From contig NZ_CP192056.1 in assembly GCF_050942215.1 (NCBI RefSeq), positions 4,650,001 to 4,714,000 on the forward strand: a stretch of DNA of 64,000 nt. The letters are read 5' to 3'. Origin of the DNA: Sphaerimonospora sp050942215 (GTDB lineage: Bacteria > Actinomycetota > Actinomycetes > Streptosporangiales > Streptosporangiaceae). Both the position numbers and the translations under genes were made by a program. This document shows positions 15,887 through 24,964 of this stretch, piece after piece. The stretch's first letter is position 1; the number at the start of each line of letters is the position of its first letter. Under the pieces are notes generated by a model, which was not told where the DNA came from, ran no database searches, and saw only the letters and a list, made by a program, of their open reading frames with translations.

Positions 15887-16372
15887 TCACACCCTCTGCC
15901 GCGCCCGACGCACCACCCGGGGCGCCTCCACCGGAGTGTCCAGATGCCCCGCGACCAGCCGGTTGAGCGCCCGGACGAGCACCTCGGCCTCCTCCTTCGG
16001 CAACGACTCCATGACGGCCCGGTGAACACCGTCGACGATCTCCTGACTCCGCCTCGCCATCCGCGCACCCTGCTCCGTCACCGCGACGATCCTGGCCCGC
16101 CGGTCCGTGCTGGACGGACGGCGCTCGGCGAGGCCGGCCTGCTCCAGGGCATCGATGGTGACGACCATCGTGGTCTTGTCCATGTCGCCGATCTCGGCGA
16201 GCTGGATCTGCGTGCGCTCCTCCTCCAGGGCATGGACGAGCACGCAGTGCATGCGCGGCGTCAGTCCGATCTCGGCGAGCGCCGCCGCCATCCGCGTCCT
16301 CAGCACGTGACCGGTGTGATCGAGCAGGAAGGACAGGTCGGGCTCGTCACGCGAGGGTGCCATGGCAGTCAT
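15887..16372 (-). CDS. MarR family transcriptional regulator
   Basis: 161 residues with the MarR winged-helix core: HCVLVHALEEER, QLAEIGDMDKTTMVVTIDALEQAGLAERRPSSTDRRARIVAVTEQG (recognition helix and DxR wing, about 45-110). Such dimers usually repress a neighbouring exporter and release DNA on binding phenolic or antibiotic ligands. It precedes the DHA2 exporter on the same strand. Start may be ATG 16372 or the in-frame ATG 16363. Confidence 0.9.
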   Translation of the reverse strand: MTAMAPSRDEPDLSFLLDHTGHVLRTRMAAALAEIGLTPRMHCVLVHALEEERTQIQLAEIGDMDKTTMVVTIDALEQAGLAERRPSSTDRRARIVAVTEQGARMARRSQEIVDGVHRAVMESLPKEEAEVLVRALNRLVAGHLDTPVEAPRVVRRARQRV

Positions 16373-16597
16373 GCATCCAGGCTATCAATCCGTCCCGTCC
16401 CGGATTATCTTCAAAAGTCCGAATTTTGCGGCCCAGAACGCCCCGAGGCGACCGGAACGGCCGGCCGCACCTCCGGGTACGGCTCCCGGCCGGCGTCGTC
16501 GCGTGAGATCGAACGCCCGCTCCCGGCGCACCCGGCGAAGGTCTCGATTATCCGACCCCGCCGACTGCCGTACAGTGGTCACCAGGGGTGATCGACC

Positions 16598-17143
16598 GTG
16601 GCTGGCCCGGCGGAGCTGCTCCGCGACTTCGTGAACACCTACGACGTCGAGGACGACGCCGACGAGCTCGCGTCCCCTGCCGAGCTGTCCATGTGGCTGC
16701 GCGAACGAGGACTGATCGAAGACGGAGACCGCGCCGTCGACGAGGACCTGGTCATGGCGGCCCGGCTACGGGAAGGGCTGCGGCGCGTGCTGCGGCACCA
16801 CCACGACGCCGGGCCGTACGACCTCCCCGAGGATCTGGACGCGGCGCTGGCGGAGTTGCCGGTACGGGTCACCCTGGCCGTGGGAACCCCCGGTCTGCGG
16901 CCGGCCCTGACCGGGGTGGCGGGGGGACTCGCGCGGATCGCGGCGTCGATCCCCGCGGCCCACTCCGAGGGGACCTGGCGGCGGCTCAAGGTGTGCGCGC
17001 AGAACACCTGTCAGTGGGCCTTCATCGACTCGTCCAAGAACCGGTCGCGCTCCTGGTGCTCGATGCGGGTTTGCGGAAACCGCACCAAAACAAGGGCATA
17101 TCGGGCACGACGCCGGGCGGAAGGTTCGCCCAGGTCGTCTTGA
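16598..17143 (+). CDS. ABATE/CGNR zinc-finger protein
   Basis: 181 residues. N-terminal ABATE-like region starts with LLRDFVNTYD, and the C-terminal CGNR zinc finger has Cys pairs CAQNTC and CSMRVC followed by GNR, arranged C-x4-C ... C-x4-C. CGNR proteins are presumed DNA- or RNA-binding regulators in actinobacteria. GTG 16598 is used; AGGGG lies a little upstream. The acetyltransferase gene starts 39 bp later and is probably in the same transcript. Confidence 0.88.
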   Translation: MAGPAELLRDFVNTYDVEDDADELASPAELSMWLRERGLIEDGDRAVDEDLVMAARLREGLRRVLRHHHDAGPYDLPEDLDAALAELPVRVTLAVGTPGLRPALTGVAGGLARIAASIPAAHSEGTWRRLKVCAQNTCQWAFIDSSKNRSRSWCSMRVCGNRTKTRAYRARRRAEGSPRSS

Positions 17144-17181
17144 CCAGTACGGTGTTACAGGTAAAGAAAGGAGCCGGCTGA

Positions 17182-17784
17182 ATGGGTGTACGACCTGCCC
17201 GTCTCGAAGACGTCGACGCGGTGACGAGCACCCAGATCCGGGCGTGGAAGTGCGCCTACCGCGACTTCCTGCCTCCAGGCCCACTTGAGCAGATGACCGG
17301 GCCGGCGGCGGAGAAGATGTGGCGCCGCCAGTGGGACGAGGCGATCCTGTCGCCGCCCACCCCACGGCACCGGGTGCTGGTCGCGGTCGAGCGCGTGGTT
17401 CCTGACACGGACGCCTTCGCCGCCCTCGGGCCGGGCGGAGTCATGGCCACGGCGGCGCAGCGGGCATCCGACCGGGTCGTCGGCCTCGCCTCGCACGGGC
17501 CGGCCGAGGATCCGGATCTGCCCCCGGGCACGACCGCCGAGTTGCTGACGCTGCTCATCGACCCCAACCACATCCGGCGGGGCCACGGCAGTCGCCTGCT
17601 CAACGCGACAGCGGACTTCCTGCGCGAGGACGGCTACGACGCTGTCGTGACGTGGGTGTTCGCCGACAACCACCCGATGCTCGGCTTCCTGGAGTCGGCG
17701 GGGTGGGGCGAGGACGAGGCCGAGCGGGTGCTCGACATGGGCCGTCCCATCCGGATGGTCCGTCTCGGCACCGACATCCGCTGA
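17182..17784 (+). CDS. GNAT family N-acetyltransferase
   Basis: 200 residues with the GNAT fold: N-terminal VRPARLEDVDAV, a central beta strand LLTLLIDPNHIRRGHGSRLL that holds the acetyl-CoA loop (R-R-G-H-G), and a C-terminal ADNHPMLGFLESAGW. Substrate unknown. AAAGGAG stands eight bases before the ATG. It is the last gene before the hairpin at 17813-17837. Confidence 0.88.
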   Translation: MGVRPARLEDVDAVTSTQIRAWKCAYRDFLPPGPLEQMTGPAAEKMWRRQWDEAILSPPTPRHRVLVAVERVVPDTDAFAALGPGGVMATAAQRASDRVVGLASHGPAEDPDLPPGTTAELLTLLIDPNHIRRGHGSRLLNATADFLREDGYDAVVTWVFADNHPMLGFLESAGWGEDEAERVLDMGRPIRMVRLGTDIR

Positions 17785-17812
17785 CATCGCCGATGCCTGT
17801 CCCGACATCCAC

Positions 17813-17837
17813 CGGGACTCTCCTTCGGAGAGTCCCG
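17813..17837 (+). terminator. terminator after the GNAT gene
   Basis: CGGGACTCTCC (17813-17823) and GGAGAGTCCCG (17827-17837) form a perfect 11-bp stem with a three-base loop, 28 bp after the stop codon. Confidence 0.85.
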
Positions 17838-17962
17838 CATCGCCTCCGCTGACCTTCGCCTCGTCTCGCGGACCCGGACCCCGCCGTCGACACGCGCCCC
17901 GGGGTTGGCCAGACTTGTGTGACCCTCATCGCATGGCACCCAGGTAAGAAAAAGGGAGACAA

Positions 17963-18832
17963 GTGGCCACCCCAGCTCAGTGGTTAGCGGGCGCGCGCCC
18001 CCGGACCCTGCCCGCCGCCGTCGTCCCCGTCGCCGTCGGCACCGGCACGGCGATCGCCGAAGGCGCGGCGGTCTGGTGGCGGGCCGCGGTGGCGTTGCTC
18101 GTCGCACTCGCCCTGCAGGTCGGGGTGAACTACGCCAATGACTACAGTGACGGCATCCGCGGCACCGACACCGATCGGGTCGGCCCGATGCGTCTCGTCG
18201 GCTCCGGCGCGGCCACACCCAAGGCAGTGCTCACCGCCGCTCTCCTGTGCTTCCTCACGGCCGCCGTCGCCGGTCTCGCACTCGTGCTCGCGACCGGGAC
18301 GTGGTGGTTGCTACTGGTCGGTGTGGCCGCGATCGGAGCCGCATGGTTCTACACCGGCGGCTCACGGCCGTACGGCTACCGCGCCCTCGGCGAGATCTCG
18401 GTCTTCGTGTTCTTCGGCCTTGTCGCGGTGACCGGAACGACGTACGTCCAGGTCGAGCGCCTGAGCTGGCTGTCGTTGGCCGCCGCCGTTCCTGTCGGGC
18501 TCCTGGCCTGCGCGCTCCTCGTGGTGAACAACCTCCGGGACATCCCGACCGACGAGACGTCGGGGAAGCGGACCCTCGCCGTCGTGCTGGGCGACACCCG
18601 CACACGGCTGCTCTACACCGCGAACCTGCTCCTTCCGTTCGCCATCGCGCTCGCCCTGGTGCCGGCGCGGCCCTTCGTCGCGCTCACCCTGATCGCTCTT
18701 CCGCTCCTGGTGGAGCCGGTGAGAACGGTCCGGACAGGGGTCACCGGACCCGCCCTCATCGCCACACTCCAGCAGACCGGACGCCTGCAACTCGCCTTCG
18801 GCGCCCTTTTCACCCTCGGTCTGGCTCTCTGA
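17963..18832 (+). CDS. menA: 1,4-dihydroxy-2-naphthoate polyprenyltransferase
   Basis: Membrane UbiA-family prenyltransferase that joins the isoprenoid tail to dihydroxynaphthoate in menaquinone synthesis. 289 residues; the Mg-binding Asp-rich motif NDYSDGIRGTD is at 59-69, and the second Asp motif NNLRDIPTDETSGKRTLAV follows; about eight hydrophobic helices are apparent. GTG 17963 has AGGGAG six bases upstream. It stands alone, convergent with the coiled-coil gene. Confidence 0.94.
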   Translation: MATPAQWLAGARPRTLPAAVVPVAVGTGTAIAEGAAVWWRAAVALLVALALQVGVNYANDYSDGIRGTDTDRVGPMRLVGSGAATPKAVLTAALLCFLTAAVAGLALVLATGTWWLLLVGVAAIGAAWFYTGGSRPYGYRALGEISVFVFFGLVAVTGTTYVQVERLSWLSLAAAVPVGLLACALLVVNNLRDIPTDETSGKRTLAVVLGDTRTRLLYTANLLLPFAIALALVPARPFVALTLIALPLLVEPVRTVRTGVTGPALIATLQQTGRLQLAFGALFTLGLAL

Positions 18833-18843
18833 GCTCGACCCCT

Positions 18844-18886
18844 CGGTACGGCTGTCGCCCCTCCCCGGCTCACCACAGCCGTACCG
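18844..18886. terminator. bidirectional terminator between menA and the coiled-coil gene
   Basis: CGGTACGGCTGT (18844-18855) pairs perfectly with ACAGCCGTACCG (18875-18886); loop 19 bases. It lies between two convergent stop codons. Confidence 0.8.
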
Positions 18887-18896
18887 TGAGTGACCG

Positions 18897-19274
18897 TCAG
18901 CCTCGAACCGTCCCTGCGGATCCCGACGCCAGTTGCTTGAGGAGCACCATCACCTCGTCGAAGCGAGCGTCGACCTTGTCGAACCGGGAGTCGACCTTGT
19001 CGAACCGGGCGTTCACCGCGGCGAACTGAGCACTCACCTCGCCGAAGCGGAAGTCCACCTTTTCGAAACGAGCGTCCACGCTCGTGCGGAAGTCCACGAT
19101 GTCGTCGCGCAGCGCCTGCATCATGCGCACGTTGGCGCCTTGGGCATGCTGCAGGTCCAGCCGCACACGCTCGACTTTGTTGTCGACGGCGCCGACCAGG
19201 ATCTTGATCGACTGAACGTCGATCTCGAGCCCGGTGATGCGCTCCTCGAAGTCCATGGGGGCCATGGTAGCCAT
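18897..19274 (-). CDS. short coiled-coil protein with heptad repeats
   Basis: 125 residues, nearly all helix. The second half repeats a seven-residue unit of the form RF-x-x-V-D/S-x: VDARFEK, VDFRFGE, VSAQFAA, VNARFDK, VDSRFDK, VDARFDE. This predicts a long coiled coil, as in DUF1640-like and phage-like proteins. No membrane helix. ATG 19274 has GGAG six bases upstream; in-frame ATGs at 19265 and 19256 are alternatives. Function unknown; oligomerisation or scaffolding is likely. The at-DNA repeats of this segment are 21 bp and could vary by slippage. Confidence 0.7.
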   Translation of the reverse strand: MATMAPMDFEERITGLEIDVQSIKILVGAVDNKVERVRLDLQHAQGANVRMMQALRDDIVDFRTSVDARFEKVDFRFGEVSAQFAAVNARFDKVDSRFDKVDARFDEVMVLLKQLASGSAGTVRG

Positions 19275-19600
19275 GCCTTTCTCCGGAGGGTTGTCGTCTC
19301 ACGGACCGCCGGGGCGGCGGTCCGCGACAACCCTGCCGGAAACGAGGAGGACCGCGAGCCACAGAAAACGGTTCTGTGGACGGACTTCAACCCGGTGGAT
19401 GACGTTTATGGACCTGGGAGTCCGGCCAGCCCTCCTGAAGCCGCGACCCCCCACCTGAGCTGCGAATATGGCAGCGGAAACGCCCAAGACGACCGTTTGA
19501 CGATGGAAAGGGCGTCCGGTGGAGCCGGTTGAGGCCGGTCGAACGGGCTCCCCACACCAACGGCTTCCGGAAGAACGTCTGCCCCGGGCTCACGCGCGGC
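19275..19600. other. 326-bp gap between dapB and the coiled-coil gene
   Basis: No convincing gene on either strand. The compound hairpin at 19288-19333 is the only clear element. Confidence 0.5.
19288..19333 (-). terminator. compound bulged hairpin between dapB and the coiled-coil gene
   Basis: Outer arms GGGTTGTCG (19288-19296) and CGACAACCC (19325-19333) enclose inner arms CGGACCGCC (19302-19310) and GGCGGTCCG (19316-19324). Both 9-bp stems are perfect, with a 5-base bulge on one side and a 5-base loop. It could end dapB transcription or form a 5' leader structure, as it ends just upstream of the ribosome site of the coiled-coil gene. Confidence 0.55.
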
Positions 19601-20338
19601 CTACAGGTCGAGAAGTCGCTCCAGCCCCACGGTGAGACCGTCGAGTTCCCGCACCCGCCGCACCCCGAGCAGGACCCCAGGCGTGAAGGACGCGCGATTC
19701 ATGGTGTCGTGCCGGATGGTGAGGATCTCCCCCTCGCCGCCAAGAATGACCTCCTGATGAGCGATCAGGCCGGCCAGCCGTACGGCGTGCACGTGTACGC
19801 CGTCGACGCTCGCGCCGCGGGCGCCGTCGAGCTGAGAGGTGGTGGCATCGGGACCCGGACCGAGGCCCGCCTCCCTGCGCGCCTCGGCCACCAGCTCGGC
19901 GGTACGACGAGCCGTACCCGAGGGGGCATCCGCCTTGTTGGGGTGGTGGAGCTCCACGATCTCGACGGACTCGAAGTACTTCGCCGCCTGCGCCGCGAAG
20001 TGCATCATCAGCACCGCCGCGATCCCGAAGTTGGGCGCGATCAGCGAGTTGGTCCCGGGATTGGCGGCGAGCAGGCCGCGCACCTGGTCCAACCGTTCCG
20101 TGTCGAAGCCAGTGGTGCCCACGACGGTGTGGATGCCGTGGTCGATGCACCACCGCAGGTTCCCCATCACGACGTCGGGGTGGGTGAAGTCGACCACCAC
20201 CTCGGCCTTCGTCAACGACTCCAGCGGGTCGTCCTTGTCGACGGCCGCCACCAACTCCAGATCATCGGCCGCGTGCACGGCCTTGCAGACTTCCACCCCG
20301 ACGCGCCCGCGGGCGCCCAGAACACCGACCTTAATCAC
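19601..20338 (-). CDS. dapB: 4-hydroxy-tetrahydrodipicolinate reductase
   Basis: NAD(P)H-dependent second step of the diaminopimelate/lysine pathway. 245 residues, the usual size. The Rossmann motif GVLGARGRVG is at 5-14, the catalytic E-L-H-H segment at 129-132 with Lys135, and PSGT at 139-142. It is separated from the upstream M16 peptidase gene by a strong terminator (20425-20449), so it has its own promoter. Confidence 0.95.
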   Translation of the reverse strand: MIKVGVLGARGRVGVEVCKAVHAADDLELVAAVDKDDPLESLTKAEVVVDFTHPDVVMGNLRWCIDHGIHTVVGTTGFDTERLDQVRGLLAANPGTNSLIAPNFGIAAVLMMHFAAQAAKYFESVEIVELHHPNKADAPSGTARRTAELVAEARREAGLGPGPDATTSQLDGARGASVDGVHVHAVRLAGLIAHQEVILGGEGEILTIRHDTMNRASFTPGVLLGVRRVRELDGLTVGLERLLDL

Positions 20339-20424
20339 GCGCCCAAGGCTATAGCCCGGCCGGGCGGGACAGCCGCAGGGCGTGGCCGGTCTCCCACGCG
20401 AGCGACGGGTGGGAGACGAGCAGA

Positions 20425-20449
20425 GCCGCGCGGGTGAGACCCGCGCGGC
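20425..20449 (-). terminator. terminator of the pnp-M16 peptidase operon
   Basis: GCCGCGCGGGT (20425-20435), loop GAG, ACCCGCGCGGC (20439-20449): perfect 11-bp stem 21 bp past the peptidase stop. Confidence 0.85.
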
Positions 20450-20469
20450 CCCTGTGGACCCGGTCCCGC

Positions 20470-21789
20470 TCAGGCGATCGCGAAACCGAAGTCCTTGCCC
20501 TCGTACGGCCCGATCACGGCAAGGGTGAGCGGGCGGTTGAGCACGTCGAGGGCGACGTCGGCGATGTCCCGCGCGGTCACCGCCTCGATCCGGGCGAGCA
20601 CCTCGTCCACCGACATGAGCTCCTCGTACACCAGTTCGCTCTTGCCGATGCGGGACATGCGCGAGCCGGTGTCCTCCAGCCCGAGCACGAGCCCGCCGCG
20701 CATCTGTCCCTTGCCCCGGATGATCTCCTCTTCCGAGATGCCCTCGGTCACCACCCTGGCCACCTCGTCCCGGCAGATCTTCAGCACATCGTCGATCTTG
20801 GACGGCAGGCAGCCGACGTAGATGCCGAACTGGCCGGTGTCGGCGTACTGCGCCGTGAAGCTGTACACGCTGTAGGCGAGGCCGCGCTTCTCCCTGATCT
20901 CCTGGAACAGCCGCGACGACATCCCGCCGCCCAGGGCGGCGTTCAGCACGCCCAGGGCGAACCTGCGATCGTCGGTCCGGGAGACGCCGGTGCCGCCGAG
21001 CACCAGGTTGGCCTGCTCCGTCGGCCGGTCGATCACCCGGACGCCGGAGCGCGACCCCACTCCCGGGCCGCCGACGCGCGGCGACGCCGGCCGCGCCCCG
21101 CCCGTCGCGCCGTTCAACGCGCCCGCGCGCTCGTAGGCGGCGGCCACCAGGGCGACCACCCGCTCGTGGCTCACGTTGCCCGCGACCGAGACCACGGTCC
21201 GGGGCGGCAGATAGTAGCGCTGGTAGTACTCGTGTATGCGGTCGCGGGTGAGCGCGTTGATCGATTCCTCGTTGCCGAGAATCGGCCGTCCGATCGGCGT
21301 GTCGCCGTACAGCTCGGCCGAGAACTGCTCGTGCACCACATCGGACGGGTCGTCGTCGTGCATGGCGATCTCCTCCAGGATCACGCCGCGCTCGGACTCC
21401 ACGTCCTCGGCGGTGATCAGAGAGGAGGTGACGACGTCGGCGAGCACGTCGATCGCCAGCGGGAGATCCTCGTCGAGCACCCTGGCGTAATAGCAGGTGT
21501 ACTCCTTGGCCGTGAAGGCGTTGATCTCACCGCCGATGCCCTCGATGGACGCGGAGATCTCCATTGCGTCCCGCGTGGGGGTGCCCTTGAACAGCAGGTG
21601 CTCCAGGAAGTGGGTGGCCCCCATGTGCTCGGGGGCCTCGTCCCGCGACCCGATGCCGACCCACATGCCGACCGCGACGCTGCGGACGGTCGGCATCGTC
21701 TCGGTCACCACGCGGAGCCCACCGGGCAGGACGGTGCGGCGGATGACCCCGACTCCGTCCTTGCCTGGATACAGAGTTGTGGTCGTCAC
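20470..21789 (-). CDS. M16 family zinc peptidase (insulinase-like)
   Basis: 439 residues, a single-chain processing-peptidase-like protein. The inverted zinc motif HFLEH (H-x-x-E-H) sits at about 60-64, and a distal Glu lies in the following helix; the C-terminal half is the inactive M16 domain with RGLAYSVYSF. The GTG start overlaps the pnp stop (GTGA), so the two are translationally coupled. pnp-M16 peptidase-dapB order is conserved in actinobacteria. Substrates are unknown; the link to PNPase is positional. Confidence 0.93.
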   Translation of the reverse strand: MTTTTLYPGKDGVGVIRRTVLPGGLRVVTETMPTVRSVAVGMWVGIGSRDEAPEHMGATHFLEHLLFKGTPTRDAMEISASIEGIGGEINAFTAKEYTCYYARVLDEDLPLAIDVLADVVTSSLITAEDVESERGVILEEIAMHDDDPSDVVHEQFSAELYGDTPIGRPILGNEESINALTRDRIHEYYQRYYLPPRTVVSVAGNVSHERVVALVAAAYERAGALNGATGGARPASPRVGGPGVGSRSGVRVIDRPTEQANLVLGGTGVSRTDDRRFALGVLNAALGGGMSSRLFQEIREKRGLAYSVYSFTAQYADTGQFGIYVGCLPSKIDDVLKICRDEVARVVTEGISEEEIIRGKGQMRGGLVLGLEDTGSRMSRIGKSELVYEELMSVDEVLARIEAVTARDIADVALDVLNRPLTLAVIGPYEGKDFGFAIA

Positions 21790-24089
21790 GAGTTGCGGTC
21801 GTCCCGTCCGGACCGGGTACGGCTGCGACGGCGCGGCGTCCGCTGCTCCTCCTGCGGCGCGGCGTCCTCCACGTCGCCGGCGTCCTCGCCGTTCCCGGAG
21901 GCGGCACGCTCCGCGGCCTCCTTCTCGACGACCTCGACCGGCACCAGGGAGAGCTTGCCCCGGGAGTCGATCTCGGCGATCTCCACCTGGATCTTCTCAC
22001 CGACGTTCATGACGTCCTCGACGTTCTCTATCCGCCTGCCGCCGTGCAGCTTGCGGATCTGGGAGACGTGCAGCAGGCCGTCCTTGCCGGGCAGCAGCGA
22101 CACGAACGCGCCGAAGGCGGCGATCTTCACGACCGTGCCCAGGTAACGCTCGCCGACCTCCGGCATGTGCGGGTTCGCTATGCCGTTGATCAGCGACCGG
22201 GCCGCCTCCGCCGAGGGCCCGTCCGTGGCCCCGATGTAGATCGTCCCGTCGTCCTCGATCGTGATCTCGGCGCCGGTGTCGTCCTGGATCTGGTTGATCA
22301 TCTTGCCCTTCGGGCCGATGACCTCGCCGATCTTGTCGACCGGCACCTTGATCGTGATGATCCGCGGCGCGGTCGGGTTCATCTCCGCCGGAGCGTCGAT
22401 GGCCTCCTGCATCACGTCGAGGATCGCCAGGCGTGCGCCCCTCGCCTGCTTCAGCGCGGCGGCGAGCACATGGGCCGGGATGCCGTCGAGCTTGGTGTCG
22501 AGCTGCAGCGCGGTGATCAGGTCCTTCGTGCCGGCGACCTTGAAGTCCATGTCGCCCATGGCGTCCTCGGCGCCGAGGATGTCGGTGAGCGTCACATACT
22601 GATCGCCCTCACCGATGAGGCCCATGGCGATGCCGGCCACCATCTCCTTGAGCGGCACGCCGGCGTCGAGCAGCGACATGGTGGAGGCGCAGACCGACCC
22701 CATCGAGGTGGAGCCGTTGGACCCGAGCGCCTCGGACACCTGCCGGATGGCGTACGGGAACTCCTCACGCGAGGGCAGCACCGGCAGCAGCGCGCGCTCG
22801 GCCAGCGCGCCGTGGCCGATCTCGCGCCGCTTCGGCGAGCCGACCCGGCCGACCTCTCCGGTGGAGTACGGCGGGAAGTTGTAGTTGTGCATGTAACGCT
22901 TGGTCCGCTCGGGATTGAGCGTGTCGATCATCTGCTCCATGCGCAGCATGTTCAGCGTGGTGATGCCGAGGATCTGCGTCTCACCCCGCTCGAACAGGGC
23001 CGAACCGTGCACCCGCGGCACCACGTGGACCTCGGCGCTGAGCTGCCGGATGTCCTTGGAACCACGGCCGTCGATCCGGATGCCCTCCCTGAGCACCCGC
23101 TCGCGCATGAGGCTCTTGGTCAGCGAGCGGAAGGCCGCGCCGAGTTCCTTCTCGCGCCCCTCGAAGTCGGGCAGCAGCTTCTCGGCGGCGAGGGCCTTGA
23201 CCCGATCGATCTCGAGCTCGCGCTCCTGCTTGCCGGCGATGGTCAGCGCCGAGGCGAGCTCGCTGCGCACAGCGGCGGTGACGGCCTCGAGAGCGTCCTC
23301 CTGGTAGTCCAGGAAGATCGGGTACTCGGCGGTCTCCTTCCCGGCGACCTCGGCCAGCTTGGCCTGCGCCTCGCACAGCACCTTGATGAACGGCTTGGCC
23401 GCCTCCAGGCCCTGGGCCACGACCTCCTCGTTGGGAGCGACGGCGCCCTCGGCGACCAGCTTGAGCGTGTCCCGGGTGGACTCCGCCTCGACCATCATGA
23501 TCGCCACATCGCCGTCCGGCAGGACGCGGCCGGCGACCACCATGTCGAAGGTCGCGCCCTCCAGCTCGCTGTGGGTCGGGAACGCCACCCACTGTCCCTG
23601 GATCAGCGCGACGCGGACACCGCCGATCGGGCCGGAGAACGGCAGCCCGGCGAGCTGGGTCGACATGCTCGCCGCGTTGATCGCGACGACGTCGTACAGA
23701 TGGTCCGGGTGCAGCGCCATCACCGTCGCCACGATCTGGATCTCGTTGCGCAGACCCTTGACGAAGGACGGGCGCAGCGGCCGGTCGATCAGGCGGCAGG
23801 TGAGGATCGCGTCCTCCGACGGCCTGCCTTCGCGGCGGAAGAACGAGCCGGGGATCCGGCCCGCCGCGTACATCCGCTCCTCCACGTCGACGGTGAGCGG
23901 GAAGAAGTCCAGGCTCTCCTTGGGATGCTTGGACGCGGTGGTGGCGGACAGGACCATCGTCTCGTCGTCCAGGTACGCCACCGAGCTGCCGGCCGCCTGC
24001 CGGGCGAGGCGCCCGGTCTCGAACCGGATCGTACGCGTGCCGAATGAGCCGTTGTCGACAACGGCTTCCGTACTGTGGACACCCTCCAC
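21786..24089 (-). CDS. pnp: polyribonucleotide nucleotidyltransferase (PNPase/GPSI)
   Basis: 767 residues. Phosphorolytic 3'-5' exoribonuclease and polymerase acting as a trimer. Parts in order: first RNase PH domain (about 10-145), alpha-helical linker, second RNase PH domain (about 320-550), KH domain with GPKGKMINQI (about 595-655) and S1 domain with GAFVSLLPGKDGLLHVS (about 665-735), then an acidic and basic tail of low complexity. In actinomycetes the enzyme also makes RNA tails and was described as guanosine pentaphosphate synthetase. GTG 24089 has a perfect AAGGAGG; longer in-frame starts lie in the leader. Downstream of rpsO, as is usual. Confidence 0.96.
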   Translation of the reverse strand: MEGVHSTEAVVDNGSFGTRTIRFETGRLARQAAGSSVAYLDDETMVLSATTASKHPKESLDFFPLTVDVEERMYAAGRIPGSFFRREGRPSEDAILTCRLIDRPLRPSFVKGLRNEIQIVATVMALHPDHLYDVVAINAASMSTQLAGLPFSGPIGGVRVALIQGQWVAFPTHSELEGATFDMVVAGRVLPDGDVAIMMVEAESTRDTLKLVAEGAVAPNEEVVAQGLEAAKPFIKVLCEAQAKLAEVAGKETAEYPIFLDYQEDALEAVTAAVRSELASALTIAGKQERELEIDRVKALAAEKLLPDFEGREKELGAAFRSLTKSLMRERVLREGIRIDGRGSKDIRQLSAEVHVVPRVHGSALFERGETQILGITTLNMLRMEQMIDTLNPERTKRYMHNYNFPPYSTGEVGRVGSPKRREIGHGALAERALLPVLPSREEFPYAIRQVSEALGSNGSTSMGSVCASTMSLLDAGVPLKEMVAGIAMGLIGEGDQYVTLTDILGAEDAMGDMDFKVAGTKDLITALQLDTKLDGIPAHVLAAALKQARGARLAILDVMQEAIDAPAEMNPTAPRIITIKVPVDKIGEVIGPKGKMINQIQDDTGAEITIEDDGTIYIGATDGPSAEAARSLINGIANPHMPEVGERYLGTVVKIAAFGAFVSLLPGKDGLLHVSQIRKLHGGRRIENVEDVMNVGEKIQVEIAEIDSRGKLSLVPVEVVEKEAAERAASGNGEDAGDVEDAAPQEEQRTPRRRSRTRSGRDDRNS

Positions 24090-24439
24090 GGGGGACCTCC
24101 TTGTTCGGTCGGTCTCCCGCGTCCTCTCAATGCCGGGCTCCCCGTTAAGGTGCAGTGCCGGTCTTCGATCGAAGCGCCCGGTTCCTTCCGTACGGCTGTG
24201 CCGTACCGACCGGGGGCCACTACCGAGGACCGGCCCTCTCACGCCGCGGGATCATGCATGCGGCTTACGTTCGGACGCGGGGCTTGTCTGTCGGGTGGGG
24301 CAGGCCGACATGCCTGCCCTCCCCTCGGCTATTCAGTTATGTCACAAGTTCCGCCGGCGCGCGGCGTTCGCTCCGGCCTCTCGCCGTGGCCGCTCGCGCT
24401 GGGCGGTCGTCCTGCCGGACCCATTGTGGCCCGCCATGA
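24090..24439 (-). other. pnp leader/promoter region
   Basis: 350 bp between the rpsO terminator and pnp. No gene. It contains a small hairpin GTACGGC (24190-24196), loop TGT, GCCGTAC (24200-24206), which on the transcript would be 5' leader if the promoter is upstream. PNPase leaders in enterobacteria fold and are self-regulated; whether this one does is unknown. Confidence 0.4.
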
Positions 24440-24471
24440 GAAAGGAGCGACGAAGGATCGCCGCTCCTTTC
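24440..24471 (-). terminator. rpsO terminator
   Basis: GAAAGGAGCG (24440-24449) pairs with CGCTCCTTTC (24462-24471), ending five bases beyond the rpsO stop. Partial read-through would feed pnp. Confidence 0.8.
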
Positions 24472-24475
24472 CACA

Positions 24476-24745
24476 TTATCGGCGCAGGCCAAGACGCTCG
24501 ATGAGGGACCGGTAGCGGGCGATGTCCTTCGCCTGCAGGTACTTCAGCAGCCGGCGGCGACGGCCGACCAGCAGAAGCAGCCCCCGGCGGCTGTGGTGGT
24601 CGTGCTTGTGGACCTTCAGGTGCTCGGTCAGATCACTGATGCGCTTGCTCAGCAGTGCGATCTGAACCTCCGGGGAGCCGGTGTCTCCCTCGCCGGTGGC
24701 GTACTCGCCGATGATGGCCTTGGTGGTGGTCGCGTCGAGCGACAC
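24476..24745 (-). CDS. rpsO: 30S ribosomal protein S15
   Basis: 89 residues, full length. Typical S15 features: the N-terminal helix with GDTGSPEVQIALLSKRI, then LTEHLKVHKHDHHSRRGLL which contacts the 16S rRNA three-way junction, and the C-terminal YRSLIERLGLRR. GTG start with AAGGAG six bases upstream. Located before pnp, the common bacterial order. Confidence 0.98.
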   Translation of the reverse strand: MSLDATTTKAIIGEYATGEGDTGSPEVQIALLSKRISDLTEHLKVHKHDHHSRRGLLLLVGRRRRLLKYLQAKDIARYRSLIERLGLRR

Positions 24746-24964
24746 TGTTTCTCCTTCTGGTGAGAGGCACGCACGACATCGGAGCCCGCGAACGACCGTG
24801 CGTGCCTACAGTCGCCGTGACCGGCCGGCCCGGTGGCCCGCCATGCCCGTCGGACATGACAGCACCCGAACATGGCTGACTTGCAAGGCTACCACCGAGT
24901 CGCGGCACCCCGCACAACCCCGGCACGGGCCCACGCCCCGTCGAGGGCGGGCCGCCGCCGGCCG

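Noticed and set aside
21777..24047. Long open frame opposite pnp
   Set aside because: Shadow of PNPase; the His/Asp/Leu-rich sequence is an antisense artefact.
20470..24745. rpsO-pnp-M16 peptidase order as unusual
   Set aside because: Conserved arrangement in actinobacteria; no special interest.
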